From contig NZ_CP023068.1 of the NCBI RefSeq assembly GCF_002288525.1, positions 1,178,001-1,242,000 of the forward strand: 64,000 nucleotides of DNA. Direction: 5' to 3'. This document shows, piece by piece, positions 33,626-43,003 of the stretch. Numbering within the stretch: the stretch's first letter is position 1; the number at the start of each line of letters is the position of its first letter. A program made the translations under genes and the position numbers. The stretch is from Sinorhizobium sojae CCBAU 05684 (GTDB lineage Bacteria; Pseudomonadota; Alphaproteobacteria; Rhizobiales; Rhizobiaceae). Below the pieces are notes generated by a model. It was given only the letters and a program-made list of their open reading frames with translations. It was not told where the DNA came from and ran no database searches.

Positions 33626-36523
33626 CCAGAGTTTCGATGGAGAGGCTCTGACCCGCTATATCGATGTCTCCGGCGCCAAGCAGGCGGCCTCGGACGGTGG
33701 TATTCCCGGCGATCCGTATATCGCCGTGACCTTCGATCGATTGAGAATCGAGGCGCGAAGCGTCGACGCCGAGATGGCCTGCACTGGTGAGGATGTCGGC
33801 GGCGACCGTGCCGCCACGCGCTGAGAGCCGGAGATCGCCTTCCGGGCCAAGCACCAGGCTGCCCCCAGCGGCAGCGGTCGCAGCGAAGTCCACGCCCGAC
33901 GCGATGGCGCCCGCCCTCAGCGCATTCCCGGAGATCGCGACATCGCGGGCACCTAGTATCTGACCGCCCACATTGACGTCATCCGCAATGCTTATGTTTC
34001 CGTGGCCACTGACGTTGGAGGCATCAAGCTTGCCGACGGTCGCCGACACATCTGCCGCCGAGAGCAGTGTCGCCATCCGCAGCGAACCGGACGCCGCATC
34101 GATTGTGATGCCGCCCTCGCCTGCCAGGACGGCCTTGCCACCCGAAGCCGCCGTGCGATCGAAGTCGAGCCCGGCGATGAGCGTTTCGATCGATAGGTCG
34201 CGGCCGGCGAGTGTAATGTTTCGTTCCGCGATGAGTTGCTCCGCGATTGTCACATTGCCGTCGATACGGACGTCGCCCCGTCCCGTGACGGTGCGCGCCT
34301 CCAGACGTGACGCGTCCACGGTGATCTGTCCGGCGCTCTCCAGCGCGTCCACGTCGACCGCTCCGTTCCGCGCGATCAGCGCTAGATCGCCAGACTTGGT
34401 CGCAATCGAATCGGCAGAGATGGCGCCACCGTCGATGGACACATTTCTCGCACCAAGTACCGTTCCGCTGACGGCCACAGTACCGGCGATATCGAGGTCT
34501 TCGTGGCTGGTGATGCTATCGGCCGTCAACGCCGCAGCAGTCGCCTTGAGGCTGCCCGCGGACAGCAGCATGTCCGCTTCGACACTGCCCGACGCGGCAT
34601 TGATGGTGATGTCGCCCCGATCGCGGAGCACGACCGGCGCCCCGGCGGTTGTTCGAGCGAAATCCACGCCCGAAACCAAAGCCTTGACGGCGATCCGTCG
34701 ACCGGAGGCGACGATGTCGCCGCCGCCGAGCACTTGGCCGGAAACCGTCAGGTCGCCGCTGAGAGCGACGCTCCCTTGCGCGGTCACGCTGGCCGCTTCG
34801 ACCGACTCTGCTTCGACGACCAGTCGACCGGCGCTCGACAGACTACGGACGTCGACGCTTCCCCCCTTCGCGTCGAGCGTCAGTGCGCCGGCCGTTCCCA
34901 GCACGATGTCGCCGTCGCCCCCCGCCGAATGAAGAAGGACGCCCGAGGCAACCGTGTCGGCCGCAATGCTCCGCCCTTCGATGAGGACATCGCCAGCCCC
35001 CAGGACCTGGCCACTCACGTCTACGTCCCCGGAAATGCCGATGGACCGATGGCTGGTGACGGTGTCCGATTTCAGGGACGATGCGGAAACGCTCAAATTG
35101 CCCGCGGAGAGCAGGGTCGCGGCCTCGATGCCCGCGGATGCGGTGAGCTTGAGATCGCCGGCGTCTCCGAGCACGGTCTCCCCGTCTGAGCGCGCAGCGC
35201 TGGCATCGATGTCGACACCGCTGGCAATCGCGTTGGAACGGATGGAGCGTGCGCGCGCTGTGACATTGCCCTGTGCGAGGATGTCGTTGGCGATACCGAT
35301 ATCAAGGCCCGCCTGAAGAGACAGGTTTCGGAAACTGACAAGCGACCCGGCAGAAATTGAGCCGGACGCCGCGTCGAGGGTGACGTCGCCCGCCGCTTTG
35401 GCAATGCCCCACACTGCGATGTTGCCGGCGCTGCTTCTGGCGGACACAGGACCGCCCGCCTCCAAGCTGCCCAGACTGAGGTTCCCTGCCGAGCTGAGCA
35501 CGACGGCTCCGAGGCTGGTCACGTCGCCGGAGACACTAAGGAGGCCCGCCCCGCCAGCGATTTCGACATTCCCGTCAGCCGCAACCGTCTCCAGGACAAT
35601 GCCCTTCTGCGCCTTGGCAACGAACTTCTTCTTGGACGTTACCTTTCTCGCCTCGATTCTGGCTTTCGAATTGATATTGACGCCGGAGGCGCCCGACGCA
35701 TTGCCGATGGAGATTTTGCCGTCCGCCGAGAGCGACAGCTCGCCGACATTGGCGGCCATGTCACCGCGCATGCGAACGCCGGCACCCTTTTCGGTGACGA
35801 CGATCTTGATGCGACCGGCCTGCATGGCCCCGAGCGCGGAACCGTCGATGGCGAACTCCGGCGTACCGCTCGTCGCCTCGAGAGGCGTTGCCTCGCCGGT
35901 GTCGTAAGCAAACTTGTTGCGACCAGCCGTGAGACGCAGGTCCTTGGCATAGAGCGGACCATAGATCCTGACCGACCGCGAGACAATATCGAAGAGGTCC
36001 ACGGCCCCGTGGCCCGCAGAGAAATTCGCTCCCTTTGCCCCGATGGTGACGTCACCGCCGCGCACCGTCAGCCCGTTCAATCGTCCGTCTGCGCCGACGT
36101 CGGGCGTTCCGGTCGAGAGCGTCGCACGTGGGGTGTTGATGAATCCACAACCATCGCAGGTGATCCCGTTCGGGTTCGCGATGACCACGTCGGCGCGGCC
36201 GCCAAAGACCTCGGTTGGGCCGAGCAATTGACTGCGGTTGCCGCTCGTGACCTCGTTGAGGATGACGCTGGCTGGACCGCTGTTCTTGAGGTTGGCGTTA
36301 CCGGGCGTCACACCACCGAGGCGCGAGGTCCCGACCTCGCCGTTGAAATTGTTGAGGATCAGGCCGGGTTTGCCGACGTTGAACTGGTCGTATTTGTTGT
36401 GGGAAAGCCCCCGCGCGTTCGGCGTCACGATGTCGACGAGCGGAACGCCATTCGGCGTCGATCCTATTCCGGGCCGGTTATTACCGTTGTCGCCAGAACG
36501 GCGACGAATATCGGCCACTTCAT
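33537..36523 (-). pseudogene. Two-partner-secretion (FHA/CdiA-type) exoprotein, frameshifted
   Basis: About 990 residues in one frame form a TPS exoprotein. The TPS domain is clear: TPNGVPLVDIVTPNARGLS, KYDQFNVGKPGLILNN, VIANPNGITCDGCGFINT. Beta-helical repeats follow. Two breaks are visible. At the 5' end a signal-peptide frame (ATG at 36523, MKWPIFVAVLATTVITG) runs into a stop, and the TPS domain continues in the next frame from about 36480. At the 3' end the repeats stop at 33537 while the toxin tail lies in another frame. No TpsB/ShlB transporter gene is nearby. The protein is very probably not secreted. It follows the IalB gene after 11 bases. Confidence 0.8.
33600..35250 (-). repeat. 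Tandem ~270-base beta-helix repeats in the exoprotein
   Basis: About six to seven imperfect copies of a ~90-residue unit. Each has an ASGVDF-like start, VLGxxGDLxLxA, LLSAGxLxVxAS, HGDIxIxGDV and QVLGAxDVxIxG. Junctions fall near 35230, 34950, 34685, 34190, 33910 and 33640, with one shorter unit near 34400. They form the stalk of the FHA-type exoprotein and are a likely site of recombination. Confidence 0.75.
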
Positions 36524-36534
36524 ACGGTGCCCGA

Positions 36535-37122
36535 TCAGTTCGAAGCAGTCGGCTCGTTGAGCTTGTTCAGGGCGGCCGTCAGCCCCTTGAGCGAGAAGCG
36601 AATGGTGACGTTCTGCCCATTCATGAGCCGCATTCTCGCGGCTCCGACCTGACCCTTCTGGAGCGCCGTCAGCACAGCCTTGTCCAATCGTTGCTGCGTC
36701 CAACAGCCGGCCTGATTGCAGTTGCGGTAGACCATGTCGACGATCGCCTTGCCATCGGCGTCCAGTCCGAAGCCGGCCGGTAGGAAGATGTTGAGCGGCA
36801 CCAGTGCCGTCAACGCAAGCCCGGTGTCAGCACCCGTTTTCTTCTGCGCGCTGTCCTCCGGCGCCGCACTCGCGATTGCGAGCGTCAGGAGGCTGACGTC
36901 CTCATCGCCTTGTTTCACATGCGCCACCTGCACGACTTCGCATTGCATCGCGGTCTTGCCTTCGCCGAGGTCGACCTGGGCGCAGCGGTGGTTCCAATCG
37001 TCGAAGCGCTGGGTGGTGACCGCTGGAGGTTCGCTCGACGTTGGGGCCGCCGCTTCCTGCGCGGCTGCTGCGGTTGCGAAAGCCACACAGCACGAGACGA
37101 TACCAGCGACTACAAATCTCAT
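36535..37122 (-). CDS. IalB-family (invasion-associated locus B) periplasmic protein
   Basis: A 195-residue exported protein. Residues 1-22 form a signal peptide (ATAAAAQEAA). The mature part shows IalB features: a FDDWNHRCAQ start, paired cysteines, LTALVPLNIFLPAGFGL, and YRNCNQAGCW. IalB proteins are small periplasmic or outer-membrane proteins named from Bartonella; their role is poorly known. GGTGAGGGG lies before the ATG at 37122. It is 11 bases before the exoprotein signal peptide, so it was probably in one operon with it. Confidence 0.85.
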   Translation of the reverse strand: MRFVVAGIVSCCVAFATAAAAQEAAAPTSSEPPAVTTQRFDDWNHRCAQVDLGEGKTAMQCEVVQVAHVKQGDEDVSLLTLAIASAAPEDSAQKKTGADTGLALTALVPLNIFLPAGFGLDADGKAIVDMVYRNCNQAGCWTQQRLDKAVLTALQKGQVGAARMRLMNGQNVTIRFSLKGLTAALNKLNEPTASN

Positions 37123-37290
37123 ACCCACCCCTCACCTATTACAATGCGTGCATCCGCCGCCCATCAAATGCAGCCAATGCTTGTAGGTCAGAGCCGCTAA
37201 ATTTTTGGCAGGGCAATGTCAATGACAAATTCGAGGTTGCACACGGACTGGTTGTCATGGTTGCGCATCCGTCTATCTTTTCGCTAAGAA

Positions 37291-37392
37291 TCAATGTGAT
37301 TTGCGGATCGCCTGCGCTACGCTGACGCCGCGCTCCCTTACCAACTTCACCGCTTCAAGCTTGTATTCGCGGCTGAACTTCCGTCTCTGCAT
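37291..37392 (-). mobile_element. Relic of IS3-family orfA with left flank
   Basis: A 33-codon frame starting MQRRKFSREYKLEAVKLV and continuing RERGVSVAQAIRK is the N-terminus of an IS3-group OrfA, with GGAG before the ATG. It is cut after the first helix-turn-helix. About 60 bases upstream resemble the IS left end. Confidence 0.75.
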
Positions 37393-37761
37393 TCACACTC
37401 TCCGGTTTCGGAGGAGCACCTTATCTCGGTGTCCATGAAACCGGCAGCAGGCCACCTCATGTCAAGCTTAGCGGATCGCGTCGACCTTGCGCGCTTACCC
37501 TCTTCGGCTCTGATCAGCTTAGAAGCGACGGACGTGGAGCGCCATCTTGCCGATCCATCCCCGACCACTATGACCACGCCGGCACGAACATTCGCATTAA
37601 CGGCACGAGATGCTGTGTCTCCAGGTCAAAACTTGTCGTATTGCTCCGGCAGGCTTTTACCAACTCGTCGAGGTCCACCAGCGCGAGCGGAATATTCGGT
37701 GCCGCCGCTCCGCCTGCATCAACGCCTCCTCTCAAGGAAGCAGAGCAACGTATTGATCGCA
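37393..37761. other. Stretch without a supported gene
   Basis: Beyond the IS3 end, a minus-strand frame at 37568-37774 gives IPLALVDLDELVKACRSNT-like sequence that looks like the worn C-terminus of some larger enzyme, but it cannot be named. No promoter or intact gene is seen. Confidence 0.4.
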
Positions 37762-37851
37762 TATGGATAATCAATATTTCATTTTTTTATAATCAGAGAC
37801 CCATTAATTGCGACAGTAGACGGCGAATCGTCTTTGCCGTATCGGTTGGAC

Positions 37852-38763
37852 ATGAAATCGAGCCTCGAACATCTGCCGGAAAAGAAGCAGCGCGAGCTTG
37901 CCCGTGTGGTCGAGATCATCCACGAGGAGTTCGCCGATGCGCCTCGAGGGAAGCTCGGCCGCCTTCAAGAAGCGCGGGCGGATTTTAAAGATCATCCTGT
38001 TCGGCTCTTACGCCCGCGGCACCTTTGTTGACGAGCCGCACACGATGAAGGGCTACCGTTCGGATTTCGACATCCTCGTCATTGTCAATTCGAAAAAGCT
38101 CGCCGAACCTGAATACTGGGACAAGGCGACCGACCGGCTGATGTGGGACAAGGGGGTCTCGACGCCGGTCGGCCTCATCGTCCATGGCGCCCGGGAGGTG
38201 AACAACTTCCTGGCCGACGAGCAATATTTCTTCGTCGACATACTGCGCGAGGGCATCGTGCTTTATGAGCTCGATGATCGGCCCCTGGCGGAACCGAAGC
38301 GGCTTTCTCCCACAGATGCGCTCAGGGTGGCGAGGGGCACGTCAGCATCCACCTATCCGAAATCGGCGATTTGATCGCTGGCTCAAAATTCTATCTAGCA
38401 AAAGGTAACCAGCGTCGCGCCGCATTTGAGCTGCACCAAGCGGTCGAGGCAGCCTACTCCTGCGCTCTGCTAACGCTGACAAACTACAGCCCGCCTTCCC
38501 ATAACCTGAAGTTCCTGCGCGGGCTCGCCGACATGGACCGCAGGCTGGTCGAGGCATGGCCCCGCGAGCAGCATCGTTACACCGCCTGGTACAACATCCT
38601 CAACGAAGCCTATGTGAAGGCACGCTACTCCAAGCAATTCGAGATTACTGAGGAAGCGCTGGCCTGGCTCGTCGAACGGACGGAACGACTGCACCGCCTC
38701 GTTGGGGTGATTTGTGGCGAACGGCTCGCGGAATTGGAACGTGCCGCCAGCAACGGAAGATGA
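37852..38763 (+). pseudogene. Nucleotidyltransferase (MNT) fused to HEPN, two frameshifts
   Basis: Read across two frameshifts this encodes about 303 residues. The first part (MKSSLEHLPEKKQRELARVV) is followed by a nucleotidyltransferase motif IILFGSYARGTFVDE and YRSDFDILVIV (Gly-Ser...Asp-x-Asp). The C-terminal half is HEPN: AAFELHQAVEAAYSCALL, then SPPSHNLKFLRGL. One extra base near 37940 and one missing base near 38337 put the middle in a different frame; the two changes compensate, but the middle is read wrongly. MNT-HEPN pairs act as toxin-antitoxin or defence systems. Two other relics of the same gene lie at 17.96 and 25.2 kb. Confidence 0.8.
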
Positions 38764-38908
38764 TGGTCTTCTGCAATCGAAGGCTCTCAAGGATCATGGA
38801 TGCTGCTGGCACTGGCGGATCAGCGGCCGGACATGTACATGGCGGTGGTTTTCTTGTATTTGGGCGCCGATGGCGGTGACGAGGCGACAGACAAACGACT
38901 GCGGTTTC

Positions 38909-40168
38909 ATGCCGCCTGCTCCTGCATCGGAGCAGGTCACGACCTTTGCCGTCCACGTGACCGAGTGGAAACGGCCCTTCCTCCAGCGCTACTTCCCCGA
39001 AAGACGTTTCCATTTCCTGCCGAAGGACCTCGGCGAACGCGAGATCGAACGCGTCTGGAACGCGCGAATCCTTGCGGAGGCACCCTGCGAAATCCTCGTC
39101 TGGGGGCCGGAGCTACCGCCGGCGCTGGCGGCGATCGCGAGGGAACGCAACTTGCCGGTGACCTTCCTGGAGGACGGCTTCCTGCGCTCGGTTCGCCCGA
39201 GTGCCAGCCGCACCCCTCCCCTGTCGCTGGCGCTCGATAGCCGCACGCCCTATTTCGACTGTGCCAAGCCCTCCGATCTCGAAATGCTGCTCGGGAGCTA
39301 CGATTTCGAGGCGGACCCGACCCTCCTGGCGCGGGCGCGGGCCGGCATCGGGTGCCTCACCGCAAGCGGCATCAGCAAATATAATGGCGGGCGGCAGCGG
39401 ACGGCGGAGGCGGTCTATGGCGAGAAGACCAAGCGGCGCGTGCTCGTCATCGGCCAGGTGGAGGACGACGCCTCGATCCGATATGGCTGTCCCGTGCCGA
39501 TGACCAACAACGATCTCGTGCGCCTTGCCGCGACGGAACAGCCGGAGGCGCAGATCCTCTATAAGCCGCATCCGGATGTCCTGAGCCGCGTCCGCCCGGC
39601 GCGCTCCGACACGGCCGAGGTGGCGCATCTTGCAGAAATCGTCACCGAGCCGCTGCCGCTGACCGAGGCACTGAATACGGTCGACCATGTCTATACGATC
39701 ACCTCGCTTGCCGGCTTCGAGGCGCTGATGCGCGGCATTCCGGTGACGACGGCGGGTTCGCCCTTCTATGCCGGCTGGGGACTGACCGACGATCGCCAGG
39801 CGCATCCGCGCCGCGGCCGCAGGCTGACGCTGGAGGCGCTTTTCGCCGGCGCCTATCTCCTCTATTCTCGCTACTTCGATCCCGAGACCGGAGAAGAGAC
39901 ATCATTCGAAGCGACCGTCGCCACGATCCGCAGGCAACTCGACGAGCCCGACACCCTTTCCCCCTCCCGCCCCGCCTGGCGGCCCTGGGGGCCCTATGGC
40001 GTCCTCGGCTGGCGGCACCTGATGACCGCGCTGCTTGCGCCGGCCATCCGCCATGCGGGCAACGACCGGGACGTCGAGGATTTCCGGGCCGATCCCATCG
40101 GCTTTTTCCGAGGCCTTTCCGATCCACGCCTCCGGCTGATCGGCCGTATGCTCTATCCCTTCGGGTGA
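38909..40168 (+). CDS. KpsS/KpsC-type capsule Kdo transferase (LpsZ/RkpZ-like)
   Basis: A 419-residue Capsule_synth protein. It probably adds Kdo to the lipid anchor of capsule (K antigen), in the cytoplasm at the inner membrane. Family motifs: FLEDGFLRSV, KYNGGRQ, RRVLVIGQVEDDASIRYG, ILYKPHPDVL and HVYTITSLAGFEALMRG, with AGSPFYAGWGLTDDR. The frame is open to 38714, but the first 65 codons overlap the HEPN pseudogene and are unlike the family. The ATG at 38909 is chosen although its ribosome-binding site is weak. It is four bases before kpsM. A paralogue lies at 51.6 kb. It resembles LpsZ/RkpZ of S. meliloti. Confidence 0.88.
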   Translation: MPPAPASEQVTTFAVHVTEWKRPFLQRYFPERRFHFLPKDLGEREIERVWNARILAEAPCEILVWGPELPPALAAIARERNLPVTFLEDGFLRSVRPSASRTPPLSLALDSRTPYFDCAKPSDLEMLLGSYDFEADPTLLARARAGIGCLTASGISKYNGGRQRTAEAVYGEKTKRRVLVIGQVEDDASIRYGCPVPMTNNDLVRLAATEQPEAQILYKPHPDVLSRVRPARSDTAEVAHLAEIVTEPLPLTEALNTVDHVYTITSLAGFEALMRGIPVTTAGSPFYAGWGLTDDRQAHPRRGRRLTLEALFAGAYLLYSRYFDPETGEETSFEATVATIRRQLDEPDTLSPSRPAWRPWGPYGVLGWRHLMTALLAPAIRHAGNDRDVEDFRADPIGFFRGLSDPRLRLIGRMLYPFG

Positions 40169-40172
40169 CCGC

Positions 40173-40943
40173 GTGAGCTATCTCTTCACCCATATCCGCG
40201 TCGTCGGCGCGCTGCTCGTCCGGGAAATGGCGACGCGCTTCGGCTCCAAGCCCGGCGGCTATATCTGGGCGCTGCTCGACCCGGCCGCCCATATCTTTCT
40301 GTTGACGCTGGTCTTCGGGGCGATCGCCCGCTCGCCGGCGCTCGGCACCAGCTTCGCGCTGTTCTTCGCCACCGGCTATATCGCCTTCCAGTTCTATCAG
40401 GCGATGAGCAGCTATCTGAACAGCGCGGTCCGCGCCAACCGGGCTCTGCTCAGCTACCCGAATGTCGCGCCGATCGACACGGTCGTCGCACGCTTCGTGC
40501 TGCAGCTCGGCACCACCTCGCTCGTCGCCTTTATCGTGCTCGGCGCCATCATCGCCACCATGCGCGTCGAGACCAGCCTGCACTGGCCGCTGATCCTGGA
40601 GGCGGTGGCGATGGCCTGTGTTTTCGGGTTGGGCATCGCCATGGTCAATTGCGTGCTGTTCCTCAAATATCCGCTCTACGAGCAGGTCTTCGGCATCGTC
40701 AACCGGCCGCTCTTCCTGATCTCCGGCGTCTTCTTCCTGCCGGATTCGATCCCGGATCCCTATCGCGATCTCGTGCTCATCAACCCGCTCGTTCACATCA
40801 TCATGGGCTTCCGCAAGGGCTTCTATCCGGAATACCGCGCCATCGGCCTCGACATGAACTATCTCTACGGAATCGCATTTCTGACATTGTTTGCCGGAAT
40901 GCTGGTCTTCACCCTCTCCAGAAAGACGCTGAGAAACGAATGA
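40173..40943 (+). CDS. kpsM: Capsule ABC-2 exporter permease KpsM (RkpT-like)
   Basis: A 256-residue ABC-2 permease with six predicted membrane segments and the capsule-export signature: GGYIWALLDPAAHIFLL, then SALLSYPN-type (RALLSYPNVAPIDTVVARF), NRPLFLISGVFFLP and INPLVHIIMGFR. It starts at GTG (MSYLFTHIRVV), four bases after the Kdo-transferase stop. With KpsT it carries finished polysaccharide over the inner membrane. Its stop overlaps the kpsT ATG (ATGA). Confidence 0.93.
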   Translation: MSYLFTHIRVVGALLVREMATRFGSKPGGYIWALLDPAAHIFLLTLVFGAIARSPALGTSFALFFATGYIAFQFYQAMSSYLNSAVRANRALLSYPNVAPIDTVVARFVLQLGTTSLVAFIVLGAIIATMRVETSLHWPLILEAVAMACVFGLGIAMVNCVLFLKYPLYEQVFGIVNRPLFLISGVFFLPDSIPDPYRDLVLINPLVHIIMGFRKGFYPEYRAIGLDMNYLYGIAFLTLFAGMLVFTLSRKTLRNE

Positions 40944-41599
40944 TCCGGTTCGAGCAGGCGACGAAATATGCCCGCACCAAGGGCATCAAGAAGCCGATCA
41001 TCGAAGATGCCTCGCTTACCCTCAACCGGGGCAAGAGCGTCGGCCTGCTCGGCCGCAACGGCGCCGGCAAATCGACGCTGCTGCGGCTCATCGCCGGCGC
41101 GATCAAGCTCGACGGCGGCCGGATCATCCGCCGCGGTAAGATCTCCTGGCCGCTCGGCTTTTCCGGAAGCTTTCAGAGCTCGATGACCGGCGAGCAGAAT
41201 GTGCGTTTCGTCGCCCGCATCTACGGCGTCGATACGGAGCAACTCGCAGCCTATGTCGAGGATTTTGCCGAGCTCGGGCCCTTCTACAAGGCGCCGGTCG
41301 GCACCTATTCCTCCGGCATGAAGGCGCGGCTTGCCTTCGGCTTGAGCATGGGCGTCAACTTCGATTATTATCTCGTCGACGAAATCACCGCCGTTGGTGA
41401 CTCAAATTTAAAAAAAAAGTGTCAGGCTGTCTTTCAAACCAAGCTCCAGGATTCCGACGTGATCATGGTTTCGCACAGCACCGGCACGATCCGCGACTAT
41501 TGCGACTGCGGCGTCGTACTGGAAAAGGGCAAGCTGACTTATTATGAAGATGTCGAGGACGCGATCCGCGCCCACGACAGAAACATGAAGGGAAATTGA
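40940..41599 (+). CDS. kpsT: Capsule ABC exporter ATPase KpsT (RkpS-like)
   Basis: A 219-residue ATPase of normal KpsT length. Walker A is GRNGAGKST, the signature is TYSSGMKARLAFGLSM, Walker B is YYLVDEITAVGDSN, and the H-loop is VIMVSHSTGTI. The ATG overlaps the kpsM stop by four bases. Just after Walker B, codons for NLKKK contain nine A in a row (41410-41418), odd in this GC-rich gene. It powers KpsM-dependent export. Confidence 0.94.
   Translation: MIRFEQATKYARTKGIKKPIIEDASLTLNRGKSVGLLGRNGAGKSTLLRLIAGAIKLDGGRIIRRGKISWPLGFSGSFQSSMTGEQNVRFVARIYGVDTEQLAAYVEDFAELGPFYKAPVGTYSSGMKARLAFGLSMGVNFDYYLVDEITAVGDSNLKKKCQAVFQTKLQDSDVIMVSHSTGTIRDYCDCGVVLEKGKLTYYEDVEDAIRAHDRNMKGN
41410..41418 (+). other. 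A9 homopolymer inside kpsT
   Basis: Nine A bases directly follow TTT in the kpsT coding region, at the D-loop. Neighbouring lysines are mostly AAG. Such a run can cause replication or transcription slippage, and loss or gain of one A would abolish the H-loop and the export ATPase. Confidence 0.7.
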
Positions 41600-42925
41600 A
41601 TGGCGGCGAGCAAAGACGCGGCAGCGAACAAGCCGGGCCAAACCGAGGCCGCCAAGCCCACCCCCGCAAAAGCCGAGGCCAAGAGCAAGGGCATCGAAGT
41701 CCTCGAAGGGCTGCTCGGCAAGGAAAGCGCGCCGGTCATTCCGCTGCCGGGGCGCGGCAAGTTCGAGCCGAAAAAGAAAAAGGGCCTGCTGGCCGGCTGG
41801 CTCAAGAAGCTGCGCTGGCGTCACGCGATCATCGGCGGCACCTTCCTCGGCCTCGTCGCCGTTCCGGCAACGCTCGCCTCTCTCTACATGGCCTTTGTCG
41901 CCGCCGACCAATATCACAGCACCACCTCCTTCGCGGTGCGCAGCATCGAGGGCGGCGGCGCGACCGACATCCTCGGCATGTTCACCCAGGCTTCCAGCGG
42001 TAGCACGGTTTCGGACAGTTATATCCTGATGGACTATATCCTCAGCGAACGCATGGTTGCGGCCGCCGACGGCAAGTTCAAGCTGGAGGATGTCTACGCC
42101 ACCCGCGGGCTCGATTATTTCTACGGCATCGGCTCGACCCTGCCGATCGAGGACAAGCTCGCCTATTGGCGGGATGTGGTGAGCGTCAATTTCGACCACG
42201 CCTCCGGCATCATGCAGGTGACGGTGAAGGCCTTCGACCCCAAGCAATCGCAGGCGATCGCGCAATTCATCGTCGACCAGAGCGACAGCCTTGTGAACAG
42301 CCTCTCGCTTTCGGCACGCAACGATGTGCTGCGTGCGGCACAGGACGAGGTGCTGGCGGGCGAAGCGCGGCTTACCAAGGCGCGCGCGGCACTTCGCGAC
42401 TATCGCGACAAGTCGCAGGAGATCAGCCCAGAGGAAGGCGCCAAGCTTGCCGTGCAGCTGATCGGCGGACTTGAGGCTGAACTGACAAAGCTCAACGCCG
42501 ACCTCGCCACCGCGAAAAGCCAGATGAGCGAGGACACGCCGCGCATCCGCGTGCTCAAGACCCGCATCGAGAGCCTGGAGCAGCAGCTCACCATCGAGCG
42601 CCAGCGGCTCGGCACCGGCGAAACGTCCGCCGCGAACGACCCCAACGCCCCCGACGTCGCCGGCCGCATCGCTGAGTTCGAGGAGCTGGAGACCGAACGC
42701 GAATTCGCCGAGCGCGCCTATACGGCCGCGTTGAGCTCGCTGGAAAAGGCGCGCATCGAGGCGAACAATCGGCAGCGCTATCTTGCGCTGTTCATCGAGC
42801 CGACTCTTTCGGAGATGGCGCAATATCCGTCGCGTTTGCTGAATGCGCTGCTGGTTACCCTCGGCCTGCTCTTCGTATGGGGCATCGGGGTGATGAGCTA
42901 TTACAATATTCGGGACCGAGCCTAG
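41600..42925 (+). CDS. kpsE: Capsule export polysaccharide co-polymerase KpsE (RkpR-like)
   Basis: A 441-residue PCP-type inner-membrane protein. The N-terminal 70 residues are Ala/Lys-rich and cytoplasmic, with a first membrane helix about 79-100 (IIGGTFLGLVAVPATLASLY). A long periplasmic domain with coiled coils (QDEVLAGEARLTKARAALRD and RIRVLKTRIESLEQQL) follows, then a Pro-rich PSRLLNALLV second helix near 415-435. It bridges the KpsMT exporter to the outer-membrane channel. It starts right after the kpsT TGA. A KpsD partner is not in the window. Confidence 0.93.
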   Translation: MAASKDAAANKPGQTEAAKPTPAKAEAKSKGIEVLEGLLGKESAPVIPLPGRGKFEPKKKKGLLAGWLKKLRWRHAIIGGTFLGLVAVPATLASLYMAFVAADQYHSTTSFAVRSIEGGGATDILGMFTQASSGSTVSDSYILMDYILSERMVAAADGKFKLEDVYATRGLDYFYGIGSTLPIEDKLAYWRDVVSVNFDHASGIMQVTVKAFDPKQSQAIAQFIVDQSDSLVNSLSLSARNDVLRAAQDEVLAGEARLTKARAALRDYRDKSQEISPEEGAKLAVQLIGGLEAELTKLNADLATAKSQMSEDTPRIRVLKTRIESLEQQLTIERQRLGTGETSAANDPNAPDVAGRIAEFEELETEREFAERAYTAALSSLEKARIEANNRQRYLALFIEPTLSEMAQYPSRLLNALLVTLGLLFVWGIGVMSYYNIRDRA

Positions 42926-42980
42926 ACGCGGTCCCGCGTTTCAATCGATAGAGCGGCGGACGTGTGCTTCGTCGCCGCTC
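42911..42980. terminator. Two hairpins between convergent kpsE and kpsF
   Basis: CGGGACCG/CGGTCCCG (42911-42936) spans the kpsE stop; GAGCGGCG/CGCCGCTC (42951-42980) follows. Both stems are perfect over eight bases. Neither has a long T-run, but their place between convergent genes fits shared termination. Confidence 0.55.
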
Positions 42981-43003
42981 GTATGCATCCGCAGCTTACG
43001 CGA

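Noticed and set aside
33600-35250. CRISPR-like periodic repeats
   Set aside because: The period is about 270 bases, the units are coding and imperfect, and they form a beta-helix repeat protein.
33973-35907. Long plus-strand frames over the exoprotein
   Set aside because: They are Ser/Thr/Pro/Ala-rich mirror images of the repeat-rich minus-strand gene, without domains or ribosome-binding sites.
37568-37774. Minus-strand 68-codon frame with an enzyme-like tail
   Set aside because: No start with a ribosome-binding site and no family that can be named with confidence.
41408-42823. A 471-codon minus-strand frame over kpsE
   Set aside because: It is antisense to a clear kpsE gene and has no recognisable domain.
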